Below are positions 19,211 to 30,247 of a stretch of DNA of 64,000 nucleotides, in pieces; within the stretch, counting starts at the first letter, position 1, and the number at the start of each line of letters is the position of its first letter. The notes under the pieces were generated by a model. That model was not told the DNA's origin and made no database searches. It saw nothing but the letters and a program-made list of their open reading frames with translations. Position numbers and translations under genes: made by a program. Origin of the DNA: Lacisediminihabitans profunda (GTDB lineage Bacteria > Actinomycetota > Actinomycetes > Actinomycetales > Microbacteriaceae); contig NZ_VRMG01000004.1 in NCBI RefSeq assembly GCF_008040105.1, positions 248,001 to 312,000 of the forward strand, in the 5' to 3' direction.

Positions 19211-20296
19211 CTACGACCGTGGGCCAGCCTCGCTTGTGACGGACTTCCTGGCTTTCGACGCGACGGACGATGTTGTGGTGTCGACCTCGGCATCGTTGCC
19301 ATCTTCGTCGCTGTCCGTGTACGTGTCGTCAGAGTCTACCGCAGCGGCGGGCGACCATTCGCGACCGGGGAGGTAGACGCTCGGCTCGAGTCCAGGGTGA
19401 CGGCGCGACTGCACGATGATGATCACGAGGCCGACGAGGATGGCGCCCCAGGCCGCCCACACGTTGGTGCGCACGCCGAGGAAGATCAGGCTCGGGTCGA
19501 TGCGGATCGACTCGAAGAAGCTGCGGCCGATGCCATACCAGACGAGGTAGAGGCCGAGCACCCTGCCCCACTGCAACCGGTAGGCGCCCGGCACGGGCAC
19601 CGGCAGGCCGAATCGCTCGCTGCGGCGCCAGCTGTGCTTGCGCTCGATGGCGAGTAGGACCATGACGCCGACGACGTTCCAGATGATCTCGTACAGGAAC
19701 GTGGGGTGGAAGAGGGTGCCGGCCGGGAGCCCGGCCGGGAAGGCGGGGTTGCTCGACTCGATCTGGAGGCCCCACGGGAGGTTGGTGGGCAGTCCGAACA
19801 GCTCGTGGTTGAACCAGTTGCCGAAGCGGCCGAAGGCCTGCGCGAGGAGCAGGCCGGGCGCGAGGGCATCGGCGAAGCTCCAGAAGCGAACCCCGGCGAT
19901 CCGGCAGCCGATGTAGGCGCCGAGGGCGCCGAGGATGAGGGCGCCGAAGATCGCGATGCCGCCCTCCCAGATGGCGAAGACGTGCCAGAACGCGTGGGTC
20001 GGGCCGAAGTAGTCGTCCGGGTGGGTGACCACGTGGAAGAACCTCGCCCCGACGATTCCGAACGGCACGGCCCAGAGCGCGATGTCAAGAACGACGCCGC
20101 CGTCCGCGCCGCGGCGCTTGAGGCGGTAGTAGGTCATGACGGTCGCGACCACGATGCCGATCAGGATGCAGATGGCGTAGGCGCGGATGTTGATGTCGTA
20201 ACCGAACCACGAGAGACCGATGTCCCGAAGCCACTGGCCGAGGTTGAAGACCTGCCACGACTGGTCGGGACTGGGAATGCTTGCGGGGAGAACCAA
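19211..20296 (-). CDS. lgt: prolipoprotein diacylglyceryl transferase
   Basis: Transfers diacylglycerol from phosphatidylglycerol to the lipobox cysteine of prelipoproteins. It would act, for example, on the deacetylase lipoprotein at 4.8 kb. 361 residues and about seven membrane segments. The Lgt signature is GRFGNWFNHELFGLPT, with conserved IWEGGIAIFGALI before it and YEIIWN and YGIGRSFFESIR after it. A C-terminal tail of about 65 residues is acidic then basic (DSDDTYTDSDEDGNDAEVD), an extension common in actinobacterial Lgt. The start is taken as TTG at 20296, which is inferred. It sits between trpA and gltB, 36 nt after trpA. Confidence 0.95.
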   Translation of the reverse strand: MVLPASIPSPDQSWQVFNLGQWLRDIGLSWFGYDINIRAYAICILIGIVVATVMTYYRLKRRGADGGVVLDIALWAVPFGIVGARFFHVVTHPDDYFGPTHAFWHVFAIWEGGIAIFGALILGALGAYIGCRIAGVRFWSFADALAPGLLLAQAFGRFGNWFNHELFGLPTNLPWGLQIESSNPAFPAGLPAGTLFHPTFLYEIIWNVVGVMVLLAIERKHSWRRSERFGLPVPVPGAYRLQWGRVLGLYLVWYGIGRSFFESIRIDPSLIFLGVRTNVWAAWGAILVGLVIIIVQSRRHPGLEPSVYLPGREWSPAAAVDSDDTYTDSDEDGNDAEVDTTTSSVASKARKSVTSEAGPRS

Positions 20297-20332
20297 GATC
20301 CAGGGTGCCTTTCGTACCGGAGCTGCGGAGAA

Positions 20333-21114
20333 CTAGCTAAGCGTACAGCCCGTCGCGAGGCGGGCCGCCGTCGCGGCGACGGCGGGCACTCCCCCGTCGG
20401 AGAGGGCCTTGACGAGCGCGGAACCCACGATCGCCCCGTCGGCGTACTGCAGGACTTCTCGCACCTGTTCCGGCGTCGAGATGCCCAGGCCGACACAGGT
20501 CGAGGTGGCGCCGACGGCCCTGAGGCGCGCCACGAGGGTCTTCGCTGCGCTGTCGACGTCGCTGCGCGCGCCGGTGATGCCCATGGTGGAGACCGCGTAG
20601 ACGAAGCCGCGACTGCTCGCGACCGCCTGGGCGAGCCGCGCGTCGGTGGACGACGGTGCTGCGAGGAAGACCCGGTCGAGACCGGTGCGCTCCGAGGCCG
20701 CGAGCCAGTCGCGCGCCTCGTCCGGGATGAGGTCGGGGGTGATCAGTCCGGCGCCGCCGGCGGCGAGAAGCTCATCGGCGAACCGATCGACCCCGTACTG
20801 CACAACGGGGTTCCAGTAGGTCATCACGAGCACCGGCACGTTCACCCGCGACGTGATCTCCGCCACCGCATCGAGGCCGTCCCGGATGCGGAACCCGGCG
20901 TTGAGCGCCTGGAGGGTAGCCGCCTGGATGACGGAGCCGTCCATGACCGGGTCGGAGTACGGCAGGCCGAGTTCGATCACGTCGACGCCGTTCTCGGCGA
21001 TCGCGACGGCTGCCTCGATGCTGGTGCGCAGGTCGGGGAACCCGGCGGGCAGGTAGCCGATGAGGGCACCGCTGCCCGCGGCCTTGCGCGCGGCGATGAC
21101 CGAGGCGACGCCGG

Positions 21115-21118
<4 letters not shown>
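20333..21118 (-). CDS. trpA: tryptophan synthase alpha subunit
   Basis: Cleaves indole-3-glycerol phosphate to indole and glyceraldehyde 3-phosphate. The indole is channelled to TrpB. 261 residues forming a TIM barrel. Visible are the catalytic-Asp signature [23 protein letters not shown] near the N-terminus, [25 protein letters not shown], and phosphate-binding [11 protein letters not shown] and GAIVGSALV. The start overlaps the end of trpB by 4 nt. Confidence 0.97.
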
Positions 21119-22361
<1,243 letters not shown>

Positions 22362-22362
<1 letters not shown>

Positions 22363-23132
22363 CAGACGGCCAGGAATTCTGCGAGGGTGCGTACGGGGTC
22401 GCCGGTGACGAGAGCCTCGCCCACGAGCACGACGTCTGCGCCGGCCTCACGGTAGTGCGCAACATCGGCCGCGGACTTCACGGCGGACTCCGCGACCCGG
22501 ATGACGCCGGACGGGATGTGCCCGGCCAGACGCCCGAAGAGCTCCTGGTCGAGTTCGAAGGTCGACAGGTCGCGGGCATTCACGCCCACGAGTCCGGCGC
22601 CGATGTCGAGCGCGCGGGACAGTTCGTCCGCGCTGTGCGTCTCGACGAGGGCCGTCATCCCCAGCTCGCGGGTGAGGGTGAAGAGGCCCTGCAGATCGTC
22701 CTGATCGAGCGCCGCGACGATGAGCAGCACCAGATCGGCTCCGGCGGCTCGCGCCTCGAACACCTGGTACGGGTCGGCGATGAAGTCCTTGCGCAGCACC
22801 GGAAGCCGAACGGCGTTGCGGACGGCCTCGAGATCGGCGAGCGATCCACCGAACTTGCGTTGCTCGGTGAGCACGCTGATGGCGCTGGCTCCCCCGCGCT
22901 CGTATGACGAGGCGAGTGCTGCCGGATCGGGGATCTCGGCGAGGGCACCGCGAGACGGGCTCGATCGCTTGACCTCGGCGATGATCTTCACGCGGTCGGC
23001 CGGGGCCAGGGAGACGAGGGCGTCGATGGCAGGCTCACGCGCCAGCGCGGCCGCCTCCACCTCCGCGAGGCCGCGACCGGCGCGACGATCGGAGGCGTCG
23101 TGGAGGGCGCCGGCGACTAGATCGGCTAACAC
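22362..23132 (-). CDS. trpC: indole-3-glycerol phosphate synthase
   Basis: Closes the indole ring of CdRP to give indole-3-glycerol phosphate. 256 residues from the GTG at 23132, beginning [10 protein letters not shown] as is usual in actinobacteria. AAGGA lies about 10 nt upstream, inside the end of the preceding gene. Motifs: [14 protein letters not shown] with the catalytic Lys, [49 protein letters not shown], and [12 protein letters not shown]. There is no TrpF domain. Actinobacteria normally use bifunctional HisA/PriA for that step, and it is not in this window. Confidence 0.96.
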
Positions 23133-23136
23133 CGGG

Positions 23137-23367
23137 TCAGTGGTCCTTCGCCATGGTCTTGTCGCCGTTGACGCCGTAGCCCAGACGGGCGAGCACCGCA
23201 CCGACGATCAGGCCGATCACGAGGAGGACCGCGGACGCCCAGACGACGACCGGGAGGTCGAAGAAGAATGCGACCGTACCGATCGTGAAGGCAATCAGCA
23301 TGATGATCACAGCGGTCCAGGCCGCCAGCGAGTTGCCTTCGCCTGGCTCTGGAAATTCGTCGCTCAC
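23137..23367 (-). CDS. HGxxPAAW-type small membrane protein of the trp cluster
   Basis: A 76-residue protein with two transmembrane helices, between the trp membrane gene and trpC. GAAGGAGA immediately precedes the GTG at 23367. It matches the small family found at this spot in actinobacterial trp operons, named for an HGxxPAAW motif. Here the motif region reads [11 protein letters not shown], so the leading His-Gly and the Pro are not conserved. Helices are at about 17-37 and 44-66, with a charged C-terminus. The function is unknown. Its position suggests a partnership with the adjacent Trp-associated membrane protein. Confidence 0.75.
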   Translation of the reverse strand: MSDEFPEPGEGNSLAAWTAVIIMLIAFTIGTVAFFFDLPVVVWASAVLLVIGLIVGAVLARLGYGVNGDKTMAKDH

Positions 23368-23398
23368 AGGTCTCCTTCGTGGGTGTTCAGCCAAAAGT

Positions 23399-23992
23399 CT
23401 AGCGTGAGGTCGGATCGCTGCCGCCGCTCAACGTGTCCCAGTCGGAGACCGCGTTGGCGCCGGGTTCCGCCGGTTCGAACGTCACCGGCTGGTAGCGCCG
23501 GGAGGAACCGGGCCAGCGCCTCGAACTCACAAGCACGAAAATCCCCAGGCCGATCGTGGCAACGCCGACGATGACCGCGATCCAGGGCCAGGCGGTCTGC
23601 GTCACCGAGAGCACGAGCCGGGACACCGACGCGGTGCCACTCACACCGGTGGCGGCCGTGACGGCCGTGGAGGATGCGGCAACCGGATCCGCCAGGGCGA
23701 CGACGCTCGAGAACGCCACGGTGAAGCCGAGGAGGGCCTGCAGCACGCCGAGCACGATCCGGAACACCGGCCCGGCGATCGCGAGGGCCGCCACGAGCGC
23801 GAGGCCCGCGAGGGCCAGGGCGATCAGTCCGGGCGCGGCGACTCCGCCGGTCACGCTGAGGGTGGTGGTGCCCGACCCGGAGGCGCCGAGTCTCAGGGAG
23901 AACCACTGGCCGGTCCAGGTGAGGAGGGTGAGCCCGCTGACGACCAGACCGCCGAGCAGGCCGATGCTCTTCAGTCGACGGCCGGAGGTCAT
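23399..23992 (-). CDS. Trp biosynthesis-associated membrane protein
   Basis: 197 residues with four predicted transmembrane segments, of the Trp_oprn_chp family (TIGR02234), which occurs only beside actinobacterial trp genes. An early LTWTGQWF motif follows the first helix, and a hydrophilic tail (from about 160) contains repeated Pro/Ser/Glu residues. The ATG overlaps the trpE stop by 4 nt (ATGA), so it is co-translated with trpE. Its biochemical role is not established. A transport or anchoring function for the pathway is speculation. Confidence 0.85.
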   Translation of the reverse strand: MTSGRRLKSIGLLGGLVVSGLTLLTWTGQWFSLRLGASGSGTTTLSVTGGVAAPGLIALALAGLALVAALAIAGPVFRIVLGVLQALLGFTVAFSSVVALADPVAASSTAVTAATGVSGTASVSRLVLSVTQTAWPWIAVIVGVATIGLGIFVLVSSRRWPGSSRRYQPVTFEPAEPGANAVSDWDTLSGGSDPTSR

Positions 23993-25527
23993 CCGGTCAC
24001 CCGGCGCATGGCGTTGGCCACCGCGACGGCCCGGAGGGGCGCCGCTGCCTTGTTCTGGCTCTCCTGGTGCTCGGCCGCCGGCACGGAGTCCGCGACGAGG
24101 CCGCCGCCCGCCTGGACGTGGGCCGTGCCGCCGATGATGGTCGTCGTCCTGATCGCGATCGCGAGGTCGAGGTCTCCGGCGAAGCCGAAGTACCCGACGA
24201 CTCCCCCGTAGACGCCGCGCTGGGCGACCTCGAGCTCGTCGATGATCTCGAGGGCGCGGGGCTTGGGCGCGCCGGACAGGGTGCCGGCCGGGAAGGTGGC
24301 GCGGAACACGTCGAGCGAGTTCGCCTCCGGCCGCAGGTCGCCCTCCACCGACGACACGAGGTGCATGATGTGGCTGAACCGCTCGACCCGCATGAATTCG
24401 GTCACCTCCACGGTGCCCGGGATGCACACCTTGAGTAGGTCGTTCCTCGCGAGGTCGACCAGCATGAGGTGCTCCGAGCGCTCCTTCGCGTCGGCCAGCA
24501 GCTCCTCGGACAACGCGAGGTCCTCCTCCGGGCTGGCTCCGCGCGGGCGCGAGCCGGCGATGGGATGCATGTAGACGCGATCGCCCTCGATCTTGACGAG
24601 CGCCTCGGGCGACGAGCCGACGATCCAGTACGGCTCGCCCTCCGGCGTGAGCAGCGAGAGCAGGTACATGTACGGGCTCGGGTTCAGGTTGCGCAGCACG
24701 CGGTAGACATCGATCGGATGCGCGGTGATCTCCTGGTCGAAACGCTGCGAGATCACGACCTGGAACACGTCGCCGTCTCGGATGTACTGCTTCGCCCGGT
24801 CGACGAGGGCCATGTACGCGTCCGGTTCCATCCGCGCCCGCGGCGTGGCCGGCACGGTGAGGTCGACCTCGGCGAGCCACGCCTCCGTCGGCTCGGCGAG
24901 CCGTGCCTGCATGCCGTCGAGGCGCTGCTGCGCCCCCACCCACAGGTCATCGCCGGACTCCGCCCCGTCGTTGAGCGCCGTCGCGATGAGCAGCACGCTG
25001 CCGGTGCGGTGATCCACGACCACCAGCTCCGCGACGAAGCTCATGGCCTGGCCGGGCACCGCATAATCGGCGGGCGGCACGTTCGGCAGCCGCTCGATCT
25101 GGCGGATGGCCTCCCAGCCGATGAAGCCGACGAGCCCGCCCGTGAGCGGAGGATGACCGGGCACGTGCGGCGTTCCCCACCGTTCGTAGAGGTGGCCCAG
25201 CGCCTCGAGCGGGGCGGTCGGGGCATCGGAGCCGAGGGCGCGCTCGGCGGGGAGGCCGTAGTCGAGCCACACCGCGGCGGCCGTTCCGCCCTCGTCCGTG
25301 GACTGGGTGAGCACCCCGAAACTGGACACCCCGATGAAGGAGTAGCGCGACCAGATGCCGCCCTGCTCGGCCGATTCGAGCAGGAAGGTGCCCGGGGCGC
25401 CGGCCGCGAGCTTGCGGTAGATGCCCACCGGGGTCTCGCCGTCGGCGAAGAGCTCGCGGATCACCGGGACCACCCGATGGTCGCCCAGCAGCGAGTCGAA
25501 TTGGGCGCGGGAGGTCGTGTCATTCAT
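23989..25527 (-). CDS. trpE: anthranilate synthase component I
   Basis: Converts chorismate plus ammonia or glutamine to anthranilate. 512 residues from the ATG at 25527 ([10 protein letters not shown]), with GAGGG upstream inside hisI. The N-terminal feedback site contains [18 protein letters not shown], whose LLES is the classic tryptophan-binding element. The chorismate-binding domain has [48 protein letters not shown], and [22 protein letters not shown]. It overlaps hisI by 8 nt. The glutaminase partner (trpG) and trpD are not nearby. Confidence 0.97.
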   Translation of the reverse strand: MNDTTSRAQFDSLLGDHRVVPVIRELFADGETPVGIYRKLAAGAPGTFLLESAEQGGIWSRYSFIGVSSFGVLTQSTDEGGTAAAVWLDYGLPAERALGSDAPTAPLEALGHLYERWGTPHVPGHPPLTGGLVGFIGWEAIRQIERLPNVPPADYAVPGQAMSFVAELVVVDHRTGSVLLIATALNDGAESGDDLWVGAQQRLDGMQARLAEPTEAWLAEVDLTVPATPRARMEPDAYMALVDRAKQYIRDGDVFQVVISQRFDQEITAHPIDVYRVLRNLNPSPYMYLLSLLTPEGEPYWIVGSSPEALVKIEGDRVYMHPIAGSRPRGASPEEDLALSEELLADAKERSEHLMLVDLARNDLLKVCIPGTVEVTEFMRVERFSHIMHLVSSVEGDLRPEANSLDVFRATFPAGTLSGAPKPRALEIIDELEVAQRGVYGGVVGYFGFAGDLDLAIAIRTTTIIGGTAHVQAGGGLVADSVPAAEHQESQNKAAAPLRAVAVANAMRRVTG

Positions 25528-25921
25528 GGGCAGTTCCCTCATCGCTCGATGAGCCGACGACCGGCTCGAGCGGGTCGACGTCGAAACAGGCGTGCGCGCC
25601 GGTGTGGCAGGCGGCACCGATCTGCTCGACGGTCACGAGCAGGGTGTCCGAGTCGCAGTCGAAGGCCGCGCTCTTGACGTACTGCCGGTGGCCAGACGTG
25701 TCGCCCTTGCGCCAGTACTCCTGCCGGGACCGGGACCAGAAGGTGACCCTGCCCTCCGTGAGGGTGCGGCGAAGTGCCTCGGCGTCCATGTAGCCGAGCA
25801 TGAGCACCTCGCGGGTGTCCCACTGCTGAATGATGGCCGGGAGCAGTCCGTCGGCGTTGAAACTCGCGCGCCGGAGCACGGCATCCACGCTCTTGTCGGC
25901 CACGTCACTCGAATACGCCAT
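25520..25921 (-). CDS. hisI: phosphoribosyl-AMP cyclohydrolase
   Basis: Opens the adenine ring of PR-AMP, the third step of histidine synthesis. 133 residues, the cyclohydrolase domain only (no HisE fusion; hisE is separate at 27.6 kb). Family motifs are [31 protein letters not shown], the zinc-binding DCDSDTLLV, and the cysteine motif CHTGAHACF. It overlaps hisF upstream by 17 nt and trpE downstream by 8 nt, which links the his and trp sections into one likely transcript. Confidence 0.97.
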   Translation of the reverse strand: MAYSSDVADKSVDAVLRRASFNADGLLPAIIQQWDTREVLMLGYMDAEALRRTLTEGRVTFWSRSRQEYWRKGDTSGHRQYVKSAAFDCDSDTLLVTVEQIGAACHTGAHACFDVDPLEPVVGSSSDEGTAHE

Positions 25922-26687
25922 GGTTCTCCCTCACCAGGAATCCTGCTCTGGCCAGCTCGCGCTTGACATCGCCCACCGTCAGTTCCCCATTGTGGAACAC
26001 CGAGGCGGCGAGCACGGCGTCTGCGCCGGCCTCGATCGCCGGGGCGAAGTCCTCGACGCGGCCGGCGCCACCGCTGGCGATCACCGGCACGCTCGACAGC
26101 TCGCGCATGACCCGCACGAGCTCGAGGTCGAAGCCCGCCTTGGTGCCGTCCGCGTCGATCGAGTTGACGAGCAGTTCGCCCGCCCCGCGCTCGATCACCT
26201 CCCTGGCCCAGTCGAGGGCGTCGAGGGTGGTCTCGCGCCGGCCACCGTGGGTCGTGACGACGAAGCCGGATGCCGTGCTCGTCGAGCGCTTCACGTCCAG
26301 TGACAGCACGAGCACCTGCGCTCCGAACCGGTCGGCGATCTCACCGACCAGCGGCGGCCTCATGATCGCCGCGCTGTTCAGTCCGACCTTGTCGGCCCCG
26401 CTGGCGAGCAGTCGGCTCACGTCCTCCGTGCCGCGCACTCCACCGCCGACGGTGAGCGGGATGAAGACCTGTTCCGCCGTCGCCCGCACGACGTCGTAGG
26501 TCGTGTCGCGGTTGTCGACGGTCGCGGTCACGTCGAGGAAGGTGATCTCGTCGGCGCCCTGCTCGTAGTAGCGTCTGGCGAGTTCGACGGGGTCCCCGGC
26601 GTCGCGCAGGTTCTCGAAGTTCACACCCTTCACGACCCGGCCGGCTGCCACGTCGAGGCACGGGATCACACGCACCGAAACCGGCAT
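25905..26687 (-). CDS. hisF: imidazole glycerol phosphate synthase cyclase subunit
   Basis: Uses ammonia from HisH to close the imidazole ring, giving imidazole glycerol phosphate and AICAR. 260 residues in a (beta/alpha)8 barrel. The two catalytic aspartates are visible in [18 protein letters not shown] (Asp in CLD) and in VLSLDVKR. Phosphate loops are [10 protein letters not shown] and [11 protein letters not shown]. hisH is not in the window. Confidence 0.97.
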   Translation of the reverse strand: MPVSVRVIPCLDVAAGRVVKGVNFENLRDAGDPVELARRYYEQGADEITFLDVTATVDNRDTTYDVVRATAEQVFIPLTVGGGVRGTEDVSRLLASGADKVGLNSAAIMRPPLVGEIADRFGAQVLVLSLDVKRSTSTASGFVVTTHGGRRETTLDALDWAREVIERGAGELLVNSIDADGTKAGFDLELVRVMRELSSVPVIASGGAGRVEDFAPAIEAGADAVLAASVFHNGELTVGDVKRELARAGFLVRENHGVFE

Positions 26688-26689
26688 GG

Positions 26690-27538
26690 TCAGATCCGAG
26701 CCGCGTGGATGGGGCTGACCAGGATGGCGCGCGCCCCGAGATCGTAGAGCGCGTCCATCACCTGGTTGGTGTCCTGTCGTGGCACCATCACGCGCACGGC
26801 GACCCAGTCGCGGTCACGCAGCGGCGACACCGTCGGCGACTCGAGACCGGGAGTGATCGCCGAGGCCGCCTCGAGCAGGGCGAGCGGGAGGTCGTAGTCC
26901 ATGAGCACGTACTGCCGGGCGACGAGAACCCCCTGCAGCCGCCGGTGCAGAATAGCGATTCCCGGCAGGTCGTCCCGCGCGCTGATCAGCACCGCCGACG
27001 ACTCGAGAATGACCGGCCCGAAGATCTCGAGGCCCTGCGCCCGCAACGTCGAACCGGTCGACACGACGTCTGCCACGGCATCCGCGACCCCGAGGCGAAC
27101 GGCGGATTCGACGGCGCCGTCGAGCGAGACGAGGTCGACGCTGACCCCCGCCTTCGCGAGGAATCCGCCGACCAGTCCGGGATAGCTCGTGGCGACGCGG
27201 TGCCCGGCGAGGTCGTCGAGGGAACCGAACCGACCGCTCGGGCCGGCGAAGCGGAAGGTGGACGAGCCGAAGTCGAGGCTCGCGATCTCGACGGCGCTCG
27301 ACCCGGAGTCGAGCAGCAGGTCGCGGCCGGTGATGCCCACGTCGAGGGCGCCGGAACCGACGTAGGTGGCGATGTCGCGCGGACGCAGATAGAAGAACTC
27401 CACATCGTTGCGCGGATCGGCCACGTTGAGGGCACGAGGGTCCCGCCGGCCGGCGTAGCCGGCCTCGGAGAGCATTTCGGCCGCGGTCTCGCTCAGGGAG
27501 CCCTTGTTGGGCACTGCGACTCGCAACATTTCGGTCAT
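26690..27538 (-). CDS. hisG: ATP phosphoribosyltransferase, long form
   Basis: First and feedback-inhibited step of histidine synthesis (ATP + PRPP to PR-ATP). 282 residues, the long form with a C-terminal ACT-like regulatory domain (about 205-282), so no HisZ is needed. Motifs: [12 protein letters not shown] at the N-terminus, [17 protein letters not shown], and the PRPP-loop region [20 protein letters not shown]. Two candidate starts exist, ATG at 27538 and ATG at 27529. The upstream one has the AGAAGAGA purine run close before it and is used here. It follows hisE by 38 nt and precedes hisF by 2 nt. Confidence 0.96.
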   Translation of the reverse strand: MTEMLRVAVPNKGSLSETAAEMLSEAGYAGRRDPRALNVADPRNDVEFFYLRPRDIATYVGSGALDVGITGRDLLLDSGSSAVEIASLDFGSSTFRFAGPSGRFGSLDDLAGHRVATSYPGLVGGFLAKAGVSVDLVSLDGAVESAVRLGVADAVADVVSTGSTLRAQGLEIFGPVILESSAVLISARDDLPGIAILHRRLQGVLVARQYVLMDYDLPLALLEAASAITPGLESPTVSPLRDRDWVAVRVMVPRQDTNQVMDALYDLGARAILVSPIHAARI

Positions 27539-27576
27539 TCTCTTCTCAGCTGCTGGGGGTGGATGCGGCGGACGGC

Positions 27577-27840
27577 TCACAGATGTCGGTAGACATCCGC
27601 CGTCGTCAGGCCCTTCGCCACCATGAGCACCTGGAGGTGGTAGATCAGCTGGGAGATCTCCTCGGCCGTCTCGACGTCCGACTGGTACTCGGCGGCCATC
27701 CACACCTCGGCGGCCTCCTCCACGATCTTCTTGCCGATCGCGTGCACACCGGCGTCGAGCTCCGCGACGGTACCGGAGCCCGCTGGGCGGGACACGGCCT
27801 TCTCGCTGAGCTCCAGGAAGAGATCGTCGAACGTTTTCAC
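27577..27840 (-). CDS. hisE: phosphoribosyl-ATP pyrophosphatase
   Basis: Removes pyrophosphate from PR-ATP, the second step. 87 residues from the GTG at 27840 ([15 protein letters not shown]), which matches the usual actinobacterial start. The MazG-like metal site is [21 protein letters not shown] with its Glu cluster, followed by [11 protein letters not shown]. The frame stays open upstream but reads through a GC-rich palindrome. It is the first gene of the his-trp run. Its 5' region (27841-27934) has two inverted repeats. Confidence 0.95.
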   Translation of the reverse strand: MKTFDDLFLELSEKAVSRPAGSGTVAELDAGVHAIGKKIVEEAAEVWMAAEYQSDVETAEEISQLIYHLQVLMVAKGLTTADVYRHL

Positions 27841-27852
27841 AGGCACAACGTT

Positions 27853-27883
27853 ACCGGTGGTTGGGCGGCCGCCCGTCACCGGT
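27853..27883. promoter_or_regulatory. perfect hairpin just upstream of hisE
   Basis: ACCGGTG (27853-27859) and CACCGGT (27877-27883) enclose the 12-bp perfect palindrome GGGCGGCCGCCC (27863-27874). It starts 13 nt upstream of the hisE GTG, within the likely promoter or leader. It could be an operator, an attenuating structure, or part of the fdhF-side terminator. Confidence 0.5.
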
Positions 27884-27888
27884 CCGCG

Positions 27889-27946
27889 GTTCCCGTCTGA
27901 CACGTCCGGGCCGCGTCGAGCCGGCACAGTGGTGTCAGACGGGAAC
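27889..27946 (-). terminator. 15-bp perfect inverted repeat at the end of the oxidoreductase gene
   Basis: GTTCCCGTCTGACAC (27889-27903) is the exact inverse of 27932-27946, with a 28-nt spacer. The right arm contains the stop codon (27935-27937) and last codons of the molybdopterin oxidoreductase gene. The likely role is transcription termination or 3'-end protection between that gene and hisE. There is no T-run. Confidence 0.55.
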
Positions 27947-30247
27947 AGTGGACCCGGCCGACACCGGTTCGAGCCGCACGACCACCGCCTTGGAGACGGG
28001 GGTGTTGCTGCCGTCGGCCGCGCTGGCGAGCGGGATCAGCACGTTCGCCTCCGGGAAGTAGGCTGCCGCGCAGCCCTTCGCCGTGGGATACGACACCACC
28101 CGGTAGCCCCGGAGAACCCGGTCCGGCTCGTCCGGCCACTCGCTGAAGATATCGACCCGCTGGCCGTCTTCGAGCCCGAGTTCGGCGATGTCCTGCGGAT
28201 TCACGAACACCACGTCCCGGCCGTTGTGGATTCCGCGATACCGGTCGTTGAGGCTGTAGATCGTGGTGTTGAACTGGTCGTGTGACCGCAGGGTCTGCAG
28301 GATGAGACGCCCGGCCGGCCGTTCCAGGTGCTCGAGGTGGTTGACGGTGATCATCGCCCTGCCGGTCGCGGTGGCGAAGGTGCGGGAGTCTCGCGGGCCG
28401 TTCGGCAGCACGAAACCGCCCTTGCGGCGCACCTGCGCGTTGAAATTCTCGAAACCGGGCACGACGCGGCTGATGTGGTCGCGGATCACGTCGTAGTCGC
28501 GCTCCATGCCCGCCCAGTCGACGGGCACGCTGTCGCCGAGCACCGCCGTCGCGAGCCTGGTGATGATCGACACCTCGGAGAGCAGCCGGGGGTCGACCGG
28601 CGGCAGGCTTCCGTGGGTGGCGTGCACGGCGCACACCGTGTCCTCCACCGAGAGGAACTGTGGGCCGCTCGCCTGCAGGTCGAAGTCGGTGCGTCCGAGC
28701 GTGGGCATGATGAGCGCCTCCGTGCCCGTCACGACGTGCGAACGGTTGAGCTTGGTGGAGACCTGCACCGTGAGCTCCGTGCCGCGCATCGCCGCCTCGG
28801 CCGCCTCGGTGTCCGAGATGGCCGCGACGAAGTTGCCGCCCACCGCGAAGAAGACCTTCACGTCTCCCCGCTGGAGGCCGGCCACTGTCTTGAGCGAATC
28901 CATGCCGTGCTCCCGCGGCGGGGCGAAGCCGAACTCCGCCTCGATCGCGTCGAGGAACGGCTCTGGCATCTGCTCCCAGATGCCCATCGTGCGGTCGCCC
29001 TGCACGTTGCTGTGCCCGCGGATCGGCGACGCCCCGGCCCCGGGCTTGCCGATGTTGCCGCGCAGCAGCAGCAGGTTGATGATCTCCTTGAGCGTGTCGA
29101 CGGCCTTCTTCTGCTGCGTGAGCCCCATCGCCCAGGTGATGATCACCCGGTCCGCTGCCAGGTAGCGTTCGGCCAGCTCGTCGATCTCGGACGCCGCGAT
29201 CCCGGTCGCGGCGAGAACGGCGTCCTCGTCGAGGTCCGCCAGGTGGGCCCGGAAGTCGTCGAGGCCCTGGGTGTGACGGTCGAGGAAGTCGTGGTCGAGC
29301 ACGGTGCCGGGGTTCGCGTCCTCCGCGTCGAGCACGCGCTTCGACAGCGCCTGGAGGAGGGCCATGTCGCCGCCGGACCGGATCTGCACGAACTGATCGG
29401 CGATAGTGGTGCCCTTGCCGAGCAGCCCGCGCACCCGCTGCGGGTTCTTGTAGCGCAGGAGGCCGGCCTCGGGCAGCGGGTTGACCGCGACGATGCTCGC
29501 CCCGGAGCGCTTCGCGTCCTCGAGCGCGGTGAGCATCCTGGGATGATTCGTGCCGGGGTTCTGACCCATGATGATGATCAGGTCCGTGCGTTCGAAGTCG
29601 TCGTAGGCGATCGTCGACTTGCCGATGCCGATCGTCTCACCGAGCGCCGTCCCGGTCGACTCGTGGCACATGTTCGAGCAGTCAGGCAGGTTGTTCGTGC
29701 CGAAGGCGCGGGCGAACAGCTGGTAGACGAAGGCCGTCTCATTGGCGGTGCGGCCGCTCGTGTAGAACGCGGCCTCGTCGGGAGAGGCGAGCCCCTTCAG
29801 GCGGTCGGCGACGATGCCGATCGCCCGTTCCCAACTCACCGGCTCGTAATGGTCGGAGCCCGCCGCCTTGTAGACCGGTTCCACGAGCCGGCCCTGCATG
29901 CCCAGCCAATACTCCGACTTGTCGAGGAGGTCGGTGAGGGAGTGCTCCGACCAGAAGCTCGACGGGACGGTGACCGGGGTCGCCTCCCAGGTGACCGCGC
30001 GCGCCCCGTTCTCGCAGAATTCCAGCGCCTTGCGGTCATCCGGATCCGGCCAGGCGCAGCTCATGCAGTCGAAGCCGTCCTTCTGGTTGATCGACGTCAT
30101 CAGCTTCGCCGTTCGGGTGAGGCCGAGCTGCGCGATTGCGGGCTCCATCGAGTGATAGATGGCAGGCAGGCCGACCGCCCAGTCCTCGTTCGGCGTCACA
30201 GTCAGGTCGGGGTAGGAGTTCCCCTCGTTGATCGGCTTCTTCGTCAC
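27935..30247 (-). CDS. FdhF/YdeP family molybdopterin oxidoreductase
   Basis: A 770-residue cytoplasmic member of the molybdopterin oxidoreductase superfamily, YdeP subgroup. Seen: an N-terminal cysteine set C61-x2-C64-x13-C78 (DCMSCAW...FCENGAR), which is fewer and differently spaced than the four cysteines of true formate dehydrogenases; [50 protein letters not shown], which contacts the pterin; and a C-terminal MopB-binding beta-barrel (from about 630). No Sec codon is needed. Enzymes of this group are related to formate dehydrogenases, but their natural substrate is mostly unproven. Its ATG overlaps the fdhD stop by 4 nt, so it is expressed with its own sulfuration factor. Confidence 0.88.
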   Translation of the reverse strand: MTKKPINEGNSYPDLTVTPNEDWAVGLPAIYHSMEPAIAQLGLTRTAKLMTSINQKDGFDCMSCAWPDPDDRKALEFCENGARAVTWEATPVTVPSSFWSEHSLTDLLDKSEYWLGMQGRLVEPVYKAAGSDHYEPVSWERAIGIVADRLKGLASPDEAAFYTSGRTANETAFVYQLFARAFGTNNLPDCSNMCHESTGTALGETIGIGKSTIAYDDFERTDLIIIMGQNPGTNHPRMLTALEDAKRSGASIVAVNPLPEAGLLRYKNPQRVRGLLGKGTTIADQFVQIRSGGDMALLQALSKRVLDAEDANPGTVLDHDFLDRHTQGLDDFRAHLADLDEDAVLAATGIAASEIDELAERYLAADRVIITWAMGLTQQKKAVDTLKEIINLLLLRGNIGKPGAGASPIRGHSNVQGDRTMGIWEQMPEPFLDAIEAEFGFAPPREHGMDSLKTVAGLQRGDVKVFFAVGGNFVAAISDTEAAEAAMRGTELTVQVSTKLNRSHVVTGTEALIMPTLGRTDFDLQASGPQFLSVEDTVCAVHATHGSLPPVDPRLLSEVSIITRLATAVLGDSVPVDWAGMERDYDVIRDHISRVVPGFENFNAQVRRKGGFVLPNGPRDSRTFATATGRAMITVNHLEHLERPAGRLILQTLRSHDQFNTTIYSLNDRYRGIHNGRDVVFVNPQDIAELGLEDGQRVDIFSEWPDEPDRVLRGYRVVSYPTAKGCAAAYFPEANVLIPLASAADGSNTPVSKAVVVRLEPVSAGSTVPV

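Noticed and set aside
25528-25617. Longer TrpE with 30 extra N-terminal residues
   Set aside because: The extra part lies within hisI and is not TrpE-like. The ATG at 25527 has a ribosome site and the normal TrpE start.
27841-27934. His leader peptide with attenuator upstream of hisE
   Set aside because: No short frame with consecutive His codons. Only two inverted repeats are visible.
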